From Centrapalus pauciflorus (Eukaryota > Streptophyta > Magnoliopsida > Asterales > Asteraceae), in contig JAANYP010000841.1 in assembly GCA_020465985.1 (NCBI GenBank), forward strand, positions 4,281 through 68,280: DNA of 64,000 nt. Reading direction: 5' to 3'. Shown here piece after piece: positions 1 through 11,900 of this stretch. The position numbers were made by a program, and so were the translations under genes. Under the pieces are notes generated by a model. It was not told where the DNA came from. It saw nothing but the letters and a program-made list of their open reading frames with translations, and made no database searches. Position 1 is the first letter of the stretch. Each line of letters begins with the position of its first letter.

Positions 1-787
1 CCTTCGAATCTAACATCAGATTCGAACACCACCCTTAGAATCTGATGGTACACATTCGAATCTAATACCAATCTCGAGTTTGTTCTTATATTTCGACTCT
101 GTTCTTGACATATTCGAGTCTGTTCATCATTTCAACTTAAATCCTTCATTTCTAAGGCCTAAAATCAGTGTTATATCATGTAGGATGCATATATTCGATT
201 CTACTATGCATATAGTATCATAATCCAGCAACATTTCAATCAAAAACAAGCTTAAATATGCATAAAATGATAGATTCGAGATTCATGTTCTTCAAAACCG
301 AAACCATAACTTAAAAAGGATCGACTCTTACCTCAATTCGCACGAAATCTGAAATCCGTTTGTAGATTACTGTTGTACTCCTCGATACCTTTCCGATAAC
401 TTATAATTCTCGAAAATCCGACGGTCGGTTTGTGATTTATCTTAGAGAGATGTAGAGAGAAAATTTCTAGAGAGATAGAGTAGAGAGAGAGTGTAAACTA
501 GAAAATGAAGCCTATTGCCCTTTATATACTATTTTCGTCATTTTTGCACATTTCACCACTCGAGCTAACCGGTTCCATAAAATACTGATTTAATCTTAGA
601 ATTGTTATAATAACTTTTATAATCTTAATTTTCCACAAAATTGATTCTGAGTTCAATTTTCTCAAAAATAGCAACAAACTTTGCTAAATATCCAATATGC
701 ATAATAATCGCCCAAATTCAACTTAAATACATAACTTTCCACCTAATTAATCAAAATACATCAAAAAATAAGTCCGAGGATGTTACA
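1..787 (-). repeat. 3' LTR of the gypsy element (partial)
   Basis: This stretch is nearly identical to 6832-7617. Its inner end is TGTTACA at 781-787, giving the TGTAACATCC start in the sense of the element. The first bases carry TTCGAATCT/AGATTCGAA inverted repeats, and TTTATATA at 521-528 is the minus-strand TATA box. The rest of the LTR is outside the window. Confidence 0.92.
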
Positions 788-806
788 GCATGGGCTCCAC
801 CACGCT
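788..806 (-). other. Polypurine tract of the gypsy element
   Basis: Directly inside the 3' LTR, the minus strand reads a purine-rich GTGGTGGAGCCCATGC, the position expected of the plus-strand primer. It is interrupted by a few pyrimidines, so the exact primer is uncertain. Confidence 0.6.
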
Positions 807-823
807 CAACTTCGTCCTCGAAG

Positions 824-3800
824 TTACTCGGACTCAAACAACTTCGGATACTTTCTTAACATTTCCGACTTAACTTCCCACGTATGATTTGCTCCTTTAT
901 GATGCTTCCAGCGTATAAGCACCATTTCTATCTCCTTGCTCCTTAATTTCTTCAACTTAGTATCCAGTACACACTCCGGCTCTTCTACATACCGGAGCCT
1001 TTCATCAACTTGCAGTTCAGTATGGTCGGCCCAATCCTCGTTTCCAGTGTTAAACGATTTTCGAAGATTCCCAACGTGAAATACTGGATGTACGCCCGAC
1101 ATCCCTTCAGGCAATTCTAATCGATATGACTGATTTCCAACTTTTTCAACAATTTTAAAGGGTCCGACAAATCTCGGAGCCAATTTGCCCCTCTTAACAA
1201 AACGAGTAACACCCCTCATGGGTGATACTTTCAAATAGACCCAGTCATTCACTTCAAAATTGATCGGCTTATGCCTCCGATCATAGTAGCTTTTCTGACG
1301 ATCCTGGGCCGCCTTCATGTTCTGCCTAATCAACTGTATCTTCTCGTTTGTTTCCTGAAGTAAGGCCGGCCCAGCGATTGGTGTTTCACCCGTTTCTCTC
1401 CAACATGTAGGAGTCCTACATTTCCTTCCATACAAAGCCTCGAACGGAGCTTTCTTGATCGTAGCATGGTAGCTGTTGTTATACAAAAACTCTATAAGTG
1501 GCAGGTGATCGTCCCAATTGCCACCGAGATCTAACACACACGATCTCATCATGTCTTCAAGTGTTAAGATGGTTCGCTCACTCTGACCATCAGTTTGCGG
1601 GCGGTAAGCTGTACTCATTGCTATCCTTGTTCCTAACCCTTCTTGCAGTGCCGACCAAAAATTCGAAGTAAATCGGCTGTCCCGGTCCGATACTATGGAC
1701 TTAGGTACTCCATGTCTAGAAACAATCTCGTTCATGTAAATTTGAGCTAATTTCTCCAACGAATAACTTTCACGAATCGGTATGAAGTGACCCGACTTTG
1801 TTAACCGATCCACGATTACCCAAACCGCATCATGCTGTCGCTTAGTCTTCGGCAGTTTCGTAACAAAATCCATAGTAATGTGCTCCCACTTCCATTCCGG
1901 AATGGGAAGCGGTTGCAGACTGCCATAAGGTTGTTGATGCTCAGCTTTTACCAACCTGCAAGTCCTACATCGTTCAACATACTGCCCTATGTCCTTTTTC
2001 AATCCCGGCCACCAAAAGTCTGCCTTTAGGTCGTTGTACATCTTTGTGCTCCCACGATGTACAGAAAACTTAGATTGATGTGCTTCCTCAACGATCACAT
2101 TTCTCATACCACCATATTTCGGCACCCAAATTCTTCCATAAATTCCTTTCAATCCCGACTCACTTGTTTCCATGTTCTTAACTTGTACTTTAATATCCTC
2201 AGCACCAATATTTTCATCTTTCAAGGCTTCTTCCTGAGCGGCCTTGACATCATCAATTATCGTGGAGGTCAGCATTGTTGACGTCATCATATAACAGAAA
2301 TCTTTAGCATACGCTTTCCGGCTCAAGGCATCGACTACTACATTAGCCTTCCCGGGGTGATAAAGGATTTCACAATCATAATCCTTTATTAACTCCATTG
2401 ATCGTCTCTGCCTCATATTGAGCTCCTTCTGACTGAAAATATATTTCAAACTCTTATGGTCCGTGTATAATTGGCACTTAGTCCCGTAAAGATAATGCCT
2501 CCATAACTTCAATGCGAATGTTACCGCAGTTAACTCGAGATCATGAGTCGAATAATTCTTCTCATGCTGCTTCAACTGTCTTGAAGCATACGCTATAACC
2601 TTCCCACGCTGCATCAATACAGCACCTAATCCCAACCTTGAAGCATCGGTATACACCACGAAGTCCTCATTACCTTCCGGTAAAGCAAGTATCGGTGCTT
2701 CGCTCAAAGTCTTCTTTAAAACGTCAAACGCCTCTTGCTGCACAGTCTCCCAAACAAAAGGCGCATTCTTCTTCGTTAAAGCAGTCAAAGGAACTGCAAC
2801 CTTAGAAAAATCTTTGATAAATCTCCGATAGTATCCTGCCAACCCCAGAAAACTTCTAACCTCAGTAGCTGAACACGGCGGCTCCCAGTTCTTTATTGCT
2901 TCAACCTTAGTCGGATCTACCGAAATCCCGGCTCCAGAAATTACATGCCCTAAAAACTGTATCTGTTGTAGCCAAAACTCGCACTTTGAGAATTTGGCGT
3001 ACAACTTTTCTTTCCTTAACAATTCCAACAGTTCTCTCAGATGTTCAGCATGTTCTGCTTCAGACTTAGAATATACCAGTATATCATCAATAAACACTAT
3101 CACCGACTTATCCAACATCGGTCTACAAACCCTATTCATCAAGTCCATAAAGACAGCCGGGGCATTGGTTAAACCAAAAGGCATAACCAAGAACTCGTAA
3201 TGTCCATAACGTGTCCTAAATGCTGTCTTAGGCACATCCTCTTCTCGAACTTTCAGTTGATGGTACCCCGATCTCAGATCAATCTTAGAAAATACACTAG
3301 CGCCATGTAACTGAGCAAACAAGTCGTCTATCCTTGGCAGATTATACTTGTTCTTAATCGTCAATTTATTCAGCTCCCGGTAATCTATGCACATCCTCAT
3401 CGTGCCATCTTTCTTCTTTACAAACAGTACCGGAGCTCCCCACGGCGATGAACTCGGCCGAATGAAGCCCTTATCCAACAATTCTTGCAGCTGTGTCATC
3501 ATTTCCTTCATCTCGGTTGGGGCAAGACGATAAGGAGAACGAGCTACCGGTGCAGCTCCGGGGATCAAGTCAATCCTAAACTCAACTTGTCTCTCAGGCG
3601 GCACGCCAGACAAGTCTTCCGGAAACACATCCGGGAATTGTGAAACAACCGGCACATCGGCCAAAGTTCTCTTCTCTGCCTTAGCATCAATCGCATATGC
3701 TAAGTACGCATCACATCCCTTTGCAACAAGCTTTCGAGCTTTTGCAATAGTCAGCAAACACAGATCCCCGCTTCTCCTATCCCCATATATACATATCTCA

Positions 3801-4654
3801 CGCCCCTCCGGGGTAGTTATCTTTATCATTCGGCTCTTACACACTATGTGGGCTTCATTCTCGATCAACCAGTCCATCCCGACTATGACATCAAACTCAC
3901 TGAATTCTATCGGTATCAAGTCCAAATTGAAGACTACATCTTCAATTACTAATGTGCAGTTACGGTAGACATGATCTACTTTTACTAAGGTGTTACTAGC
4001 AGTTTCAATATCTAGTACAGCAGATAACTTTGATAGAGGCATAGACAATTGTTGAGCAAAAATAATAGACACAAACGATCTATTGGCACCCGAGTCAAAT
4101 AACACTCTTGCAGGTAAAGAGTTAACTATAAACGTACCCGTGACGACCTCCGGATTTTCCCTAGCCTCCTCTGCAGTTATCTGGAAAGCACGAGCCGGTG
4201 CCCTTTGAGACTGACCCCGACCTCGGTTAACTGATCCACCGCTTGAACCTCCCGAAGACCGTGTTGTAGATGGAGCAGCAGCAGCTGGATCGTACTTTCT
4301 ACAATTCCTACTGTAGTGTCCCAATACACCACACTTATGGCACGCATCTCCCTTCCTGGGGCAATCACTCTGATAATGGCCCAACTCACCACAACAAAAA
4401 CAAGCACGTCCATTGGTGCATTTGCCGAAATGTTCCAAGTGACACCTATTACAATATCTCGGCTCGGTGTTGATGGAGTAAGCACGAGCACGACCACGAT
4501 CGGAAAAGCCAGATGGTCGACGATACGACTGCTGAGGTGAGTACTGTGAAGACCGGGAAGAACCAGAATATCCTCCCTCGCGCTGGCGCTTCGGCGGCGA
4601 CGGCTGTGTTGGGTTGGTGGAAGCAGCAGCAGACCCAGTAGTATAGCCCGACAT
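824..4654 (-). CDS. Gypsy pol: zinc knuckles, protease, RT, RNase H, integrase, chromodomain
   Basis: The 1276-residue open frame carries the replication enzymes of the element. Visible in order: cysteine-rich zinc knuckles (about residues 68-118), the aspartic protease motif DSGA (187-190), reverse transcriptase (about 400-570, catalytic FIDD at 521-524 in place of the usual YVDD), RNase H (from about 666, YTDAS), an integrase with an HHCC zinc region and a DDE core (about 890-1150), and a chromodomain-like tail ending RKYPKLFE. Chromodomains direct integration to particular chromatin. The ATG at 4654 is only the first Met in the frame: in-frame sequence upstream belongs to gag, so gag and pol were one polyprotein split by a 1-nt shift near 4705-4712. 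No internal stop is present over 3.8 kb. Confidence 0.95.
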   Translation of the reverse strand: MSGYTTGSAAASTNPTQPSPPKRQREGGYSGSSRSSQYSPQQSYRRPSGFSDRGRARAYSINTEPRYCNRCHLEHFGKCTNGRACFCCGELGHYQSDCPRKGDACHKCGVLGHYSRNCRKYDPAAAAPSTTRSSGGSSGGSVNRGRGQSQRAPARAFQITAEEARENPEVVTGTFIVNSLPARVLFDSGANRSFVSIIFAQQLSMPLSKLSAVLDIETASNTLVKVDHVYRNCTLVIEDVVFNLDLIPIEFSEFDVIVGMDWLIENEAHIVCKSRMIKITTPEGREICIYGDRRSGDLCLLTIAKARKLVAKGCDAYLAYAIDAKAEKRTLADVPVVSQFPDVFPEDLSGVPPERQVEFRIDLIPGAAPVARSPYRLAPTEMKEMMTQLQELLDKGFIRPSSSPWGAPVLFVKKKDGTMRMCIDYRELNKLTIKNKYNLPRIDDLFAQLHGASVFSKIDLRSGYHQLKVREEDVPKTAFRTRYGHYEFLVMPFGLTNAPAVFMDLMNRVCRPMLDKSVIVFIDDILVYSKSEAEHAEHLRELLELLRKEKLYAKFSKCEFWLQQIQFLGHVISGAGISVDPTKVEAIKNWEPPCSATEVRSFLGLAGYYRRFIKDFSKVAVPLTALTKKNAPFVWETVQQEAFDVLKKTLSEAPILALPEGNEDFVVYTDASRLGLGAVLMQRGKVIAYASRQLKQHEKNYSTHDLELTAVTFALKLWRHYLYGTKCQLYTDHKSLKYIFSQKELNMRQRRSMELIKDYDCEILYHPGKANVVVDALSRKAYAKDFCYMMTSTMLTSTIIDDVKAAQEEALKDENIGAEDIKVQVKNMETSESGLKGIYGRIWVPKYGGMRNVIVEEAHQSKFSVHRGSTKMYNDLKADFWWPGLKKDIGQYVERCRTCRLVKAEHQQPYGSLQPLPIPEWKWEHITMDFVTKLPKTKRQHDAVWVIVDRLTKSGHFIPIRESYSLEKLAQIYMNEIVSRHGVPKSIVSDRDSRFTSNFWSALQEGLGTRIAMSTAYRPQTDGQSERTILTLEDMMRSCVLDLGGNWDDHLPLIEFLYNNSYHATIKKAPFEALYGRKCRTPTCWRETGETPIAGPALLQETNEKIQLIRQNMKAAQDRQKSYYDRRHKPINFEVNDWVYLKVSPMRGVTRFVKRGKLAPRFVGPFKIVEKVGNQSYRLELPEGMSGVHPVFHVGNLRKSFNTGNEDWADHTELQVDERLRYVEEPECVLDTKLKKLRSKEIEMVLIRWKHHKGANHTWEVKSEMLRKYPKLFESE

Positions 4655-4668
4655 GATTAGAATCTGCT

Positions 4669-5382
4669 CTACATTTCTGGCAGCCTCAAGTAAGCCAGCA
4701 AATGTGGGTAGCGGACGTTGCTCATAACCCTCCTTATTTCAATGTCAAGACCAGCCTCGAACCTGGTCACTTTCCTCTCTTCAGTGTCCACCTGATGAGG
4801 TGCGAACAGACTTAACCTCGTGAACTCTACAGCATATTGGGACACCGTCTTAGTCCCCTGTACCAGTGCCATGAACTTTGCTTCCAACCTCCGGCGCTCA
4901 TCAACCGGACAGTACTGCTGAGTGAACAGATCCTTGAACTCAGCCCAAGTCATAACAGAAATCTTCTCCAATGTCAAAGCGTTCACCATGGCATTCCACC
5001 ACATAATTGCGTCATTAGTGAACATAGCAGTAGCATAGCGAACCATGTCCTTCTCAGCACAGTTGCTGATTCGGAATGTTCGTTCAGTTGCTGTTATCCA
5101 TTCCAGCGCGGCAACAGCATCTCCTAGTCCATTAAACTCCACAGCCCCATTTCCTTTAAAGTCCTTAAAACGACAACCTCGGGGTTTGTTAGATGACCCA
5201 GTGTTGTCATCTTGTTCTTCATTGTTACCCCCTTCCTTCTCCTTATTCTTTCTCTTTTCCTCTCTTCTTTTAGCATCGGCCTCATCTCGAGCCCGAAACT
5301 GTTCTTGAATCATTCGATTCTGCTCAGCCATCATGGCTAACATCATCTCTCTGGCTTCCTCAGGTGTCATTCCTCCAGACAT
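4669..5382 (-). CDS. Gypsy gag (capsid), frameshifted at its C-terminus
   Basis: The 237-residue ORF starts with [14 protein letters not shown] and has a charged region (about residues 25-70) followed by the retrotransposon gag core with [14 protein letters not shown] and [10 protein letters not shown], typical of plant Ty3/gypsy capsid proteins. It ends in a stop around 4669, but the next frame continues the expected gag text (AGLLEAARN) straight into the zinc knuckles of the following ORF. A 1-nt indel near 4705-4712 therefore separates gag from pol. This may be a mutation or an assembly error; I see no obvious slippery site that would make it programmed. Confidence 0.9.
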   Translation of the reverse strand: MSGGMTPEEAREMMLAMMAEQNRMIQEQFRARDEADAKRREEKRKNKEKEGGNNEEQDDNTGSSNKPRGCRFKDFKGNGAVEFNGLGDAVAALEWITATERTFRISNCAEKDMVRYATAMFTNDAIMWWNAMVNALTLEKISVMTWAEFKDLFTQQYCPVDERRRLEAKFMALVQGTKTVSQYAVEFTRLSLFAPHQVDTEERKVTRFEAGLDIEIRRVMSNVRYPHLLAYLRLPEM

Positions 5383-5602
5383 GTTCTGAAAATATAAACA
5401 TATAACTTGTTTAGTAACATGTCATAAATTTAAAGACACCATTCATTTGTCCCGTATGATAGTCAATTTTCTTAAAATTACTAGATCATAACCTATCTTA
5501 GTTCAGATCATTACTTAGTATCACTACATATCATCACCTAATGTTTGAGATCAAGACCTCACGGACACTTGAATCTCAAACAACTGCTCTGATACCATCT
5601 CG
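5383..5602 (-). other. Gypsy leader with tRNA-Met primer binding site
   Basis: The minus strand reads TGGTATCAGAGC at 5597-5586, five bases inside the 5' LTR, which is complementary to the 3' end of initiator tRNA-Met. The rest is a short untranslated leader before the gag ATG at 5382. Confidence 0.9.
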
Positions 5603-7617
5603 TGTGACACCCTTGCCACAACAACCACCAATCACAAATCACCCAGGATTAATCACCAACATACAAAACATAATGATCTGAAAACCTAAATTAAGTGCGG
5701 AAGCATTAATATACATAAATGAGATAGTGCAACAGTGTTAAACACCCTACAGTGCTATAAGTTACCAGGTCTAAGTCTACACACCCATACAATTATTACA
5801 ATCATCCCGAATATTACAACATTGTTTCATATCATAAATTACCGATGAAATAGTGATGAGTCTCCCAAATCTTCCAAATGACCTAACTAGAAGGTCCGGC
5901 CGCAGACTTTCCCTTTCCTGTAAAATAAAGTCAACTGAGGGGTAAGCAAATGCTTAGTGAATACACAGATTACGCATTTTATAAATCCTTATGATGCCTA
6001 CAAGAGTAGCACCGACGACGCACGTCGTGCACTCTCCACGTACACAAAGTACGACCACACAAGAGCCGTCGCTCTACGAGCCCGCAACTCGTCTTTTAAT
6101 ACACTACTGAGACCAACATAACACCGGGGATGACATACTGCCTACGGACCTGGAGGGATCAGCTCCAGCGTCTTATAGAGCAGTAAAATCGGAGTAACAG
6201 ATGCGACCCGCAGGTCCATCATAGATGCACAACAAACGAACGGACATGCATCAAATAGGAATGTGCATCCAAAATTTACGCAAGTTAGTAGAATTCCAAA
6301 CGAATAATGAAGCAACATGTCTCAGTAAGCAAAAGCAATCAATAAGCAGATATAAACATGCGAAATCATATGTACTCACAGTGGGTGCGTAATTAAAACT
6401 CTTATCCAATTATTATTTCTCTTCGGGCTTTCAACCGGATCCACCAAGTACCCCACTGTGGGTTAAACAACACCACAAGGGACCTGTTATATCAATTACA
6501 ACATTACATCGTATCATTAACCGTTTAACTCCATAATAATCAAGTTTCGTAAGTTTGACGATATTTTCCTCATTTCAGGTACATGACCAAATTTATACCA
6601 TAACTAAGTTTGAACCCATTTCAAGTTCATATATTGACCTTTATATAGCTCATGACATTTTATGTGTTGTTTATGAGTTTCATTCAAAATACACAATTCT
6701 AGGGAGTAGTATTCTCAATTTTAGACATTAAACTCGAATTTAATGGGTTAGATTCGAAATCAAGCATCAGATTCGAATCCTATCATCAGATTCGAACCCA
6801 TCTTCGAATCTAACATCAGATTCGAAGCCATACCCTTCGAATCTATCATCAGATTCGAACCCCCCTTAGAATCTGATGGTACACCTTCGAATCTAGCACC
6901 AAACTCGAGTCTGTTCTTACATTTCGACTCTGTTCTTGACATATTCGAGTCTGTTCATCATTTCAACTTAAATCCTTCATTCTAAGGCCTAAAATCAGTG
7001 TTATATCATGTAGGATGCATATATTCGATTCTACTATGCATATAGTATCATAATCCAGCAACATTTCAATCAAAAACAAGCTTAAATATGCATAAAATGA
7101 TAGATTCGAGATTCATGTTCTTCAAAACCGAAACCATAACTTAAAAAGGATCGATTCTTACCTCAATTCGCACGAAATCTGAAATCCGTTTGTAGATTAC
7201 TGTTGTACTCCTCGATACCTTTCCGATAACTTATAATTCTCGAAAATTCGACGGTCGGTTTGTGATTTATCTTAGAGAGATGTAGAGAGAAAATTTCTAG
7301 AGAGATAGAGTAGAGAGAGAGTGTAAACTAGAAAATGAAGCCTATTGCCCTTTATATACTATTTTCGTCATTTTTGCACATTTTACCACTCGAGCTAACC
7401 GGTTCCATAAAATACTGATTTAATCTTAGAATTGTTATAAATAACTTTTATAATCTTAATTTTCCACAAAATTGATTCTGAGTTCAATTTTCTCAAAAAT
7501 AGCAACAAACTTTGCTAAATATCCAATATGCATAATAATCGCCCAAATTCAACTTAAATACATAACTTTCCACCTAATTAATCAAAATACATCAAAAATA
7601 AGTCCGAGGATGTTACA
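5603..7617 (-). repeat. 5' LTR of the gypsy element (2015 bp)
   Basis: The LTR has TG...CA ends (TGTAACATCC at the upstream end and GTGTCACA at the other, minus strand). TATATAAA at 7358-7351 is a good TATA box, followed by a GA-rich leader. At 6750-6960 it holds a cluster of inverted repeats with arms TTCGAATCT and AGATTCGAA. No gene is seen inside; a minus-strand ORF at 6760-6942 merely reads the repeats. Confidence 0.92.
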
Positions 7618-8283
7618 CAGAGGCATGATTGGGAGCTTGCTATACTTAACTGCTAGTAGACCTGATATTATGTTTGTCACCTGTCTGTGTGCTAGGTTTC
7701 AAGCTGATCCAAAGGAATCTCATCTAGCTGCTGTTAAAAGAATCTTCAGATACCTGAAGGGTACACCAGGTTTAGGTCTTTGGTATCCCAAAGACTCAAG
7801 CCTTGAACTAACAGGCTATTCAGATTCTGATTTTGCAGGCTGCAGGTTAGATAGGAAAAGCACAACAGGTGGATGTCAACTCCTTGGTGGAAAGTTGATC
7901 AGTTGGAGTAGCAAGAAGCAGAACTCAGTGTCCACTTCTACTCTACTGCTGAAGCTGAGTACATTGCTGCTGGAAGCTGCTGTGGGCAGATTCTGTGGAT
8001 GCAGCATCAGCTTGAAGACTATGGCCTTGTGTATAGGAAAACTCCTATTCTGTGTGATAATACAAGTGCCATAGCCATCTCCAACAATCCAGTATTTCAT
8101 TCAAGAACAAAGCATATTGAAGTCAGACATCACTTCATCAGAGATCACATTCAGAAAGGTAATGTGGAGGTAAGTTTTATTTCCACAAATGAACAGCTTG
8201 CAGACATTTTCACCAAACCTCTGGATGAAACAAGGTTTAATTACCTTGTCAGCAAGCTGGGCATGTTAAACAAGAGTGACTAA
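7618..8283 (+). pseudogene. Copia A RNase H (C-terminal end of pol), frameshifted
   Basis: The reading starts in the middle of pol with [17 protein letters not shown] and contains [16 protein letters not shown] and, after a frame change, NTSAIAISNNP and RTKHIEVRHHFIRDH, the standard copia RNase H series. A 5-bp duplication (CTACT, about 7942-7946) compared with the copy at 37.14 kb shifts the frame. The 5' part of pol is cut off by the gypsy insertion. It ends at TAA 8281-8283. Confidence 0.93.
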
Positions 8284-8986
8284 GTGTTTCTCAAAGGTCT
8301 AAGAATTTGTGTGTTTCACACTGCTCAAGTTTCTCTGAACAGCTTAGGCAGAACAGGTTATACATGTTCTGTACTTAGTCATTTGTCTGAAAAACTTGAA
8401 CAGCTTGAGCATACAACAGGCTGAACAAAATCAGTTTATTCGTCCAGCCTGCTCTGGTGGTCCAATCTTCACCCTGTTCACTTCTTCACACTGTCTTACA
8501 AGCCATTGTCTTGTAACCTGTTCAACTATTGAACACAACCTGCTCTTACAAAAGAGAGCAGGCTGAAGGCACAGTTTGAGGAATGAACAGCTTGAAGACT
8601 GAACAGCGTGTGTTGACCCAACTTATCACAGGTTTGACCAACAGCTTGGACCAACAGTTTTAATTACCTTTCTTCAAACTTAAGTTACTTAATTTATGTT
8701 TTATTTAACTTAATTACTGCGGATAATGTGGGTTACGTGTGTTAGTGATTAAAAAGGTCAAGTGGTCTGACAAATGTTTCTGACATGGACAACCGTTCCG
8801 TTTTCCGTTAACTAACATTTCAAATCGAACCGCCCAAACCTTCTCTCTCATACACACTCACATTCAAATCCTATAAATACCAAACCACTGTTTCATCTTC
8901 GTCTTCCTCATCATTTCCAGAAATCCTCAAGAACCCTAAAAATCGACTAAGTGTCCTCTGCTTCTCCAAACCTTAAGAATTCCCAA
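8284..8986 (+). promoter_or_regulatory. Copia A spacer with internal promoter for ORF3
   Basis: The 700-bp spacer between pol and ORF3 has no gene. Its first half is rich in GAACAG/CTGTTC half-sites. Its second half is conserved in copies B and C, including GGATAATGTG, a TTACGTGTGT box and CCGTTCCGTTTTCCGTTA. TATAAATA lies at 8872-8879, followed by a CT-rich leader, 115 bp before the ORF3 ATG at 8987. Spacing and sequence fit a plant core promoter; activity is inferred. Confidence 0.65.
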
Positions 8987-11900
8987 ATGGCTCACAGACC
9001 TAATCCCTTTCTTCCAGTGTTCGTTGGTGATGATGTTGTCAAACATTCATCAGTCACCACAATGCTGACCATCAAACCCACAAACTACGTAGCAAACCTC
9101 ACTATTCCCAAAAACTATGTGGGAAAAGGCTACGATCAGATGGTGGAATTTCTGCAAGTTCATCCGTTGAACTATGCAATGACTGCAACTCCTGGTGTCC
9201 TGTACCAGGAGATGGTGTATGAGTTCTGGTACACCTGTTCCTACAACCCCAACACCAAAGTCATCAAGGGGACAATTCTCAATGGGACTCAGACCATTGA
9301 GATAACTGCTGATCTGCTCAGAGAGGTGCTTCATCTACCAATTGCTGAGACCTATGACAAGTTCCAAGCTGAGGATGCACAAATGGGCAATCTGCTACGC
9401 TTTTGTGGTGTAGCAGAACCCAAACTTGGAGCAACACTGTTTAGGAAGGACCTCTCTCCTACCTATAGCTTTCTATTCGCCTCAGTGGTGATGTGTTTTG
9501 GAAGCAAAGTTGGTTCATTTGACCAACTCAGCAGAGATGAAGTTCCAATAGCCTTACAGCTAGTGGATGGGACTACCCTTGATATGGGTAAGTGGATTTT
9601 TGTGAACTTGAGGAACCTGGTGCAGCAAGAGTCAAGACCAGCTGCTGTCCGTTATCCCAGGTTTCTGAGCCTCATTTTCAGACATGTTTGTGGTGAGCAA
9701 TTATACAACTCTCAGCCTTTACTTAAGTCTGCTGCATTCCCTGTCATAGGGAATAGAGTTTTCTATACCCCAGTTCTACCTAATGAGCCTCCTCTATCCA
9801 CACCAATGAGGAGGTTGTTAGGTTTGGTGGAAGGACCCTCTGCTGTGAGGGTGGATCCAGAAGCTGCTGCTCCCGCCAGAAAATCCAAAGCCAGGTCCAA
9901 ACTTGTAAAGAGGACCCTGGCAACTGCTGAAGTTGGGCCTGTGAAAAAGAAGGCCAAAACAGCTCAGCCTGAGTCTGTTCCTTTAGCCTCTGTGGCTGAG
10001 GAGGAGCAGGCTCCTCACCCTGGTTCATTTGTTGAGCCTGAAGCCTTAGTGGCTGGTGCCTCTGTGGCACAAGAGACCATGGAACAGGTTAGCCCCACTG
10101 TTCCTAACCCAGTCTCACACCCTGTCCATACAGATCCTCTCCCCTCTCCACAATCACCCACTTCATCCATTCACTACCAACGCAAATCTCTCTCCAAAAA
10201 GAAACCAGCCCAAAGAACCACTTCCTCTGTTCCCTCTCAACAGGGTTCAGTTGTAAAAGAAGCAATCCCTGCTGCCTCTCCTATTTTGGGAGAAGGTTCA
10301 GCTCATTTGGAGCCTGCTTCACTCTAATCTGAGTCTACCCAGAGTCAGCCTAGACCCTCTGGTTCCTCCCAACAGGAACCAGTTGTACAAACGGAGATAC
10401 CCACATCAACTATCCCAGCCTCCCAACAGGCTGAGGATATTGAAAGACAGGAGTCCTCTCCACTCCATACTGTGTCCACACTGTCCCCCACTCATATCTC
10501 CTCACACCCTGAGTCTGCACGAGGTGCCCACGCTGCTGATATAGACCCATCAGCAGCTCAGCCTCAAACTTCTGCTCCCCATGATACAGCTGTTCTACAC
10601 CAAACAGCTGCTGAGGGACCAACAACCCAAGCTGATGAACCTCAGGGATCATACCATCCCTCTGGTGAGGCTGCTTCCTTCATGCAAACTCCATCAGCAG
10701 GTTTCACCACTGCTGATGTTGAAATGCATATCCCATCTCCCAATGATGAGGTGCCTTTAGACCAAGGCACTGCAGAGGGAACCACCACTGGTCTTCATGA
10801 GGGTGTTGCAACACAAGCAGCATCTGAAAGGCCCCAAACATCATCCCCTTCTCCTAGTGATGCAGCTACAGCCGCTGCTGAAGGACCCCTTGATCCCTCC
10901 AACCTGGGTCATCTTACTTTTGCCCAGGCTATGGAGCTTCTGTCCAAAGTCCCTCTTCCCTCTCCATCACATCCTCACACACCAGCCTCATCATCATCTT
11001 CTCCATCTACCCACTCAAAACAATCTACCCATACACCTCCATCTCCCAAAGACCTGCCTTTGAAGGATCAGCTTTCTTTGCTGACCAACAAAGTTGGTTC
11101 TTTGGAAAACACCATGCACTCTCTACCCTCCATCATATCAGACTCTGTGTCTGCACAGCTTCAGGGGTTCTTTGATTCGTTCAAGGCCTCTTTACCTACC
11201 ACTCCACAGCTGTTAGCACTCACTGCTCAGCTGCAAAATGTATCCACCTCCCTCTCCTCTATTCTTTCCATTCAGCAGGACTCTGTGTCCTCAATGACAG
11301 CTATTTCCCAACAGCTGTCATCACTAATTACTTCTTGCACTTCTACTCTTCCTGCCACTCTGGCCAGCCTGACCACCTTAATTGGCTCCCTATCTAATAC
11401 TGTGTCTTCAAACCTTGGTGATGTGCAAGATTCTCTCGAAGTACATCTTGCACAGCTTCAAAGTTTGCTGTTCACAGCATCTGATAGGGAAAACATAGTT
11501 AAGCTGTCCTCCCTAGCTGATTCTCACTCCTCTTCTCTTCAGACCTGTCTTTCCCAGATTACTGAGGTGAAGGATAACTTGGCTTACTTAGTGACTAGCC
11601 TTGTTGGTCCTAAACCTTCTACTAAACCTGCTGGCAAGCCTGCTGACTTTGTGTCTTCAGGCAGACCAGGTGTTGAAGTCGCTGCTTCATCTCCTTCAAA
11701 GGGGGAGAAGTCATCTGCCTCGAAGACTAAGTCTAAGGGGGAGAAAACTTCTTTTCCTAAGGAGATACCAGTGTCTGCAACTCACACTGGTCAGCCAGCA
11801 GATGTCTTTGAAACAGGTACAGCTGAAGGTGCCTCTCAAGCTGCTATGCCTACTCAGGCTGTCTCTCCAAACCCTGCTCAGTCTAAGGGGGAGGAAGTCA

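Larger units (their letters stand above)
1..7617 (-). mobile_element. Ty3/gypsy chromovirus (Tekay-like), 3' LTR cut by window edge
   Basis: The element reads on the minus strand: 5' LTR (5603-7617), tRNA-Met primer site, gag, pol with a chromodomain-like tail, polypurine tract, and a 3' LTR of which only 787 bp are in the window. The order protease, RT, RNase H, integrase places it in Ty3/gypsy, and the C-terminal chromodomain region suggests the Tekay/Del clade. The visible LTR parts look about 98% alike by eye, so the insertion is fairly recent. The 5' LTR is followed by CAGAG and then copia RNase H sequence; the related copies at 36.83 kb and 44.21 kb are uninterrupted there, so this element landed inside copia A. 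The other target-site copy lies outside the window. Confidence 0.93.

Noticed and set aside
7472..7617. N-terminal part of the ORF that leads into copia RNase H
   Set aside because: This part is gypsy LTR sequence (the same peptide is read at 641-787). The fusion is only a chance open frame across the insertion point.
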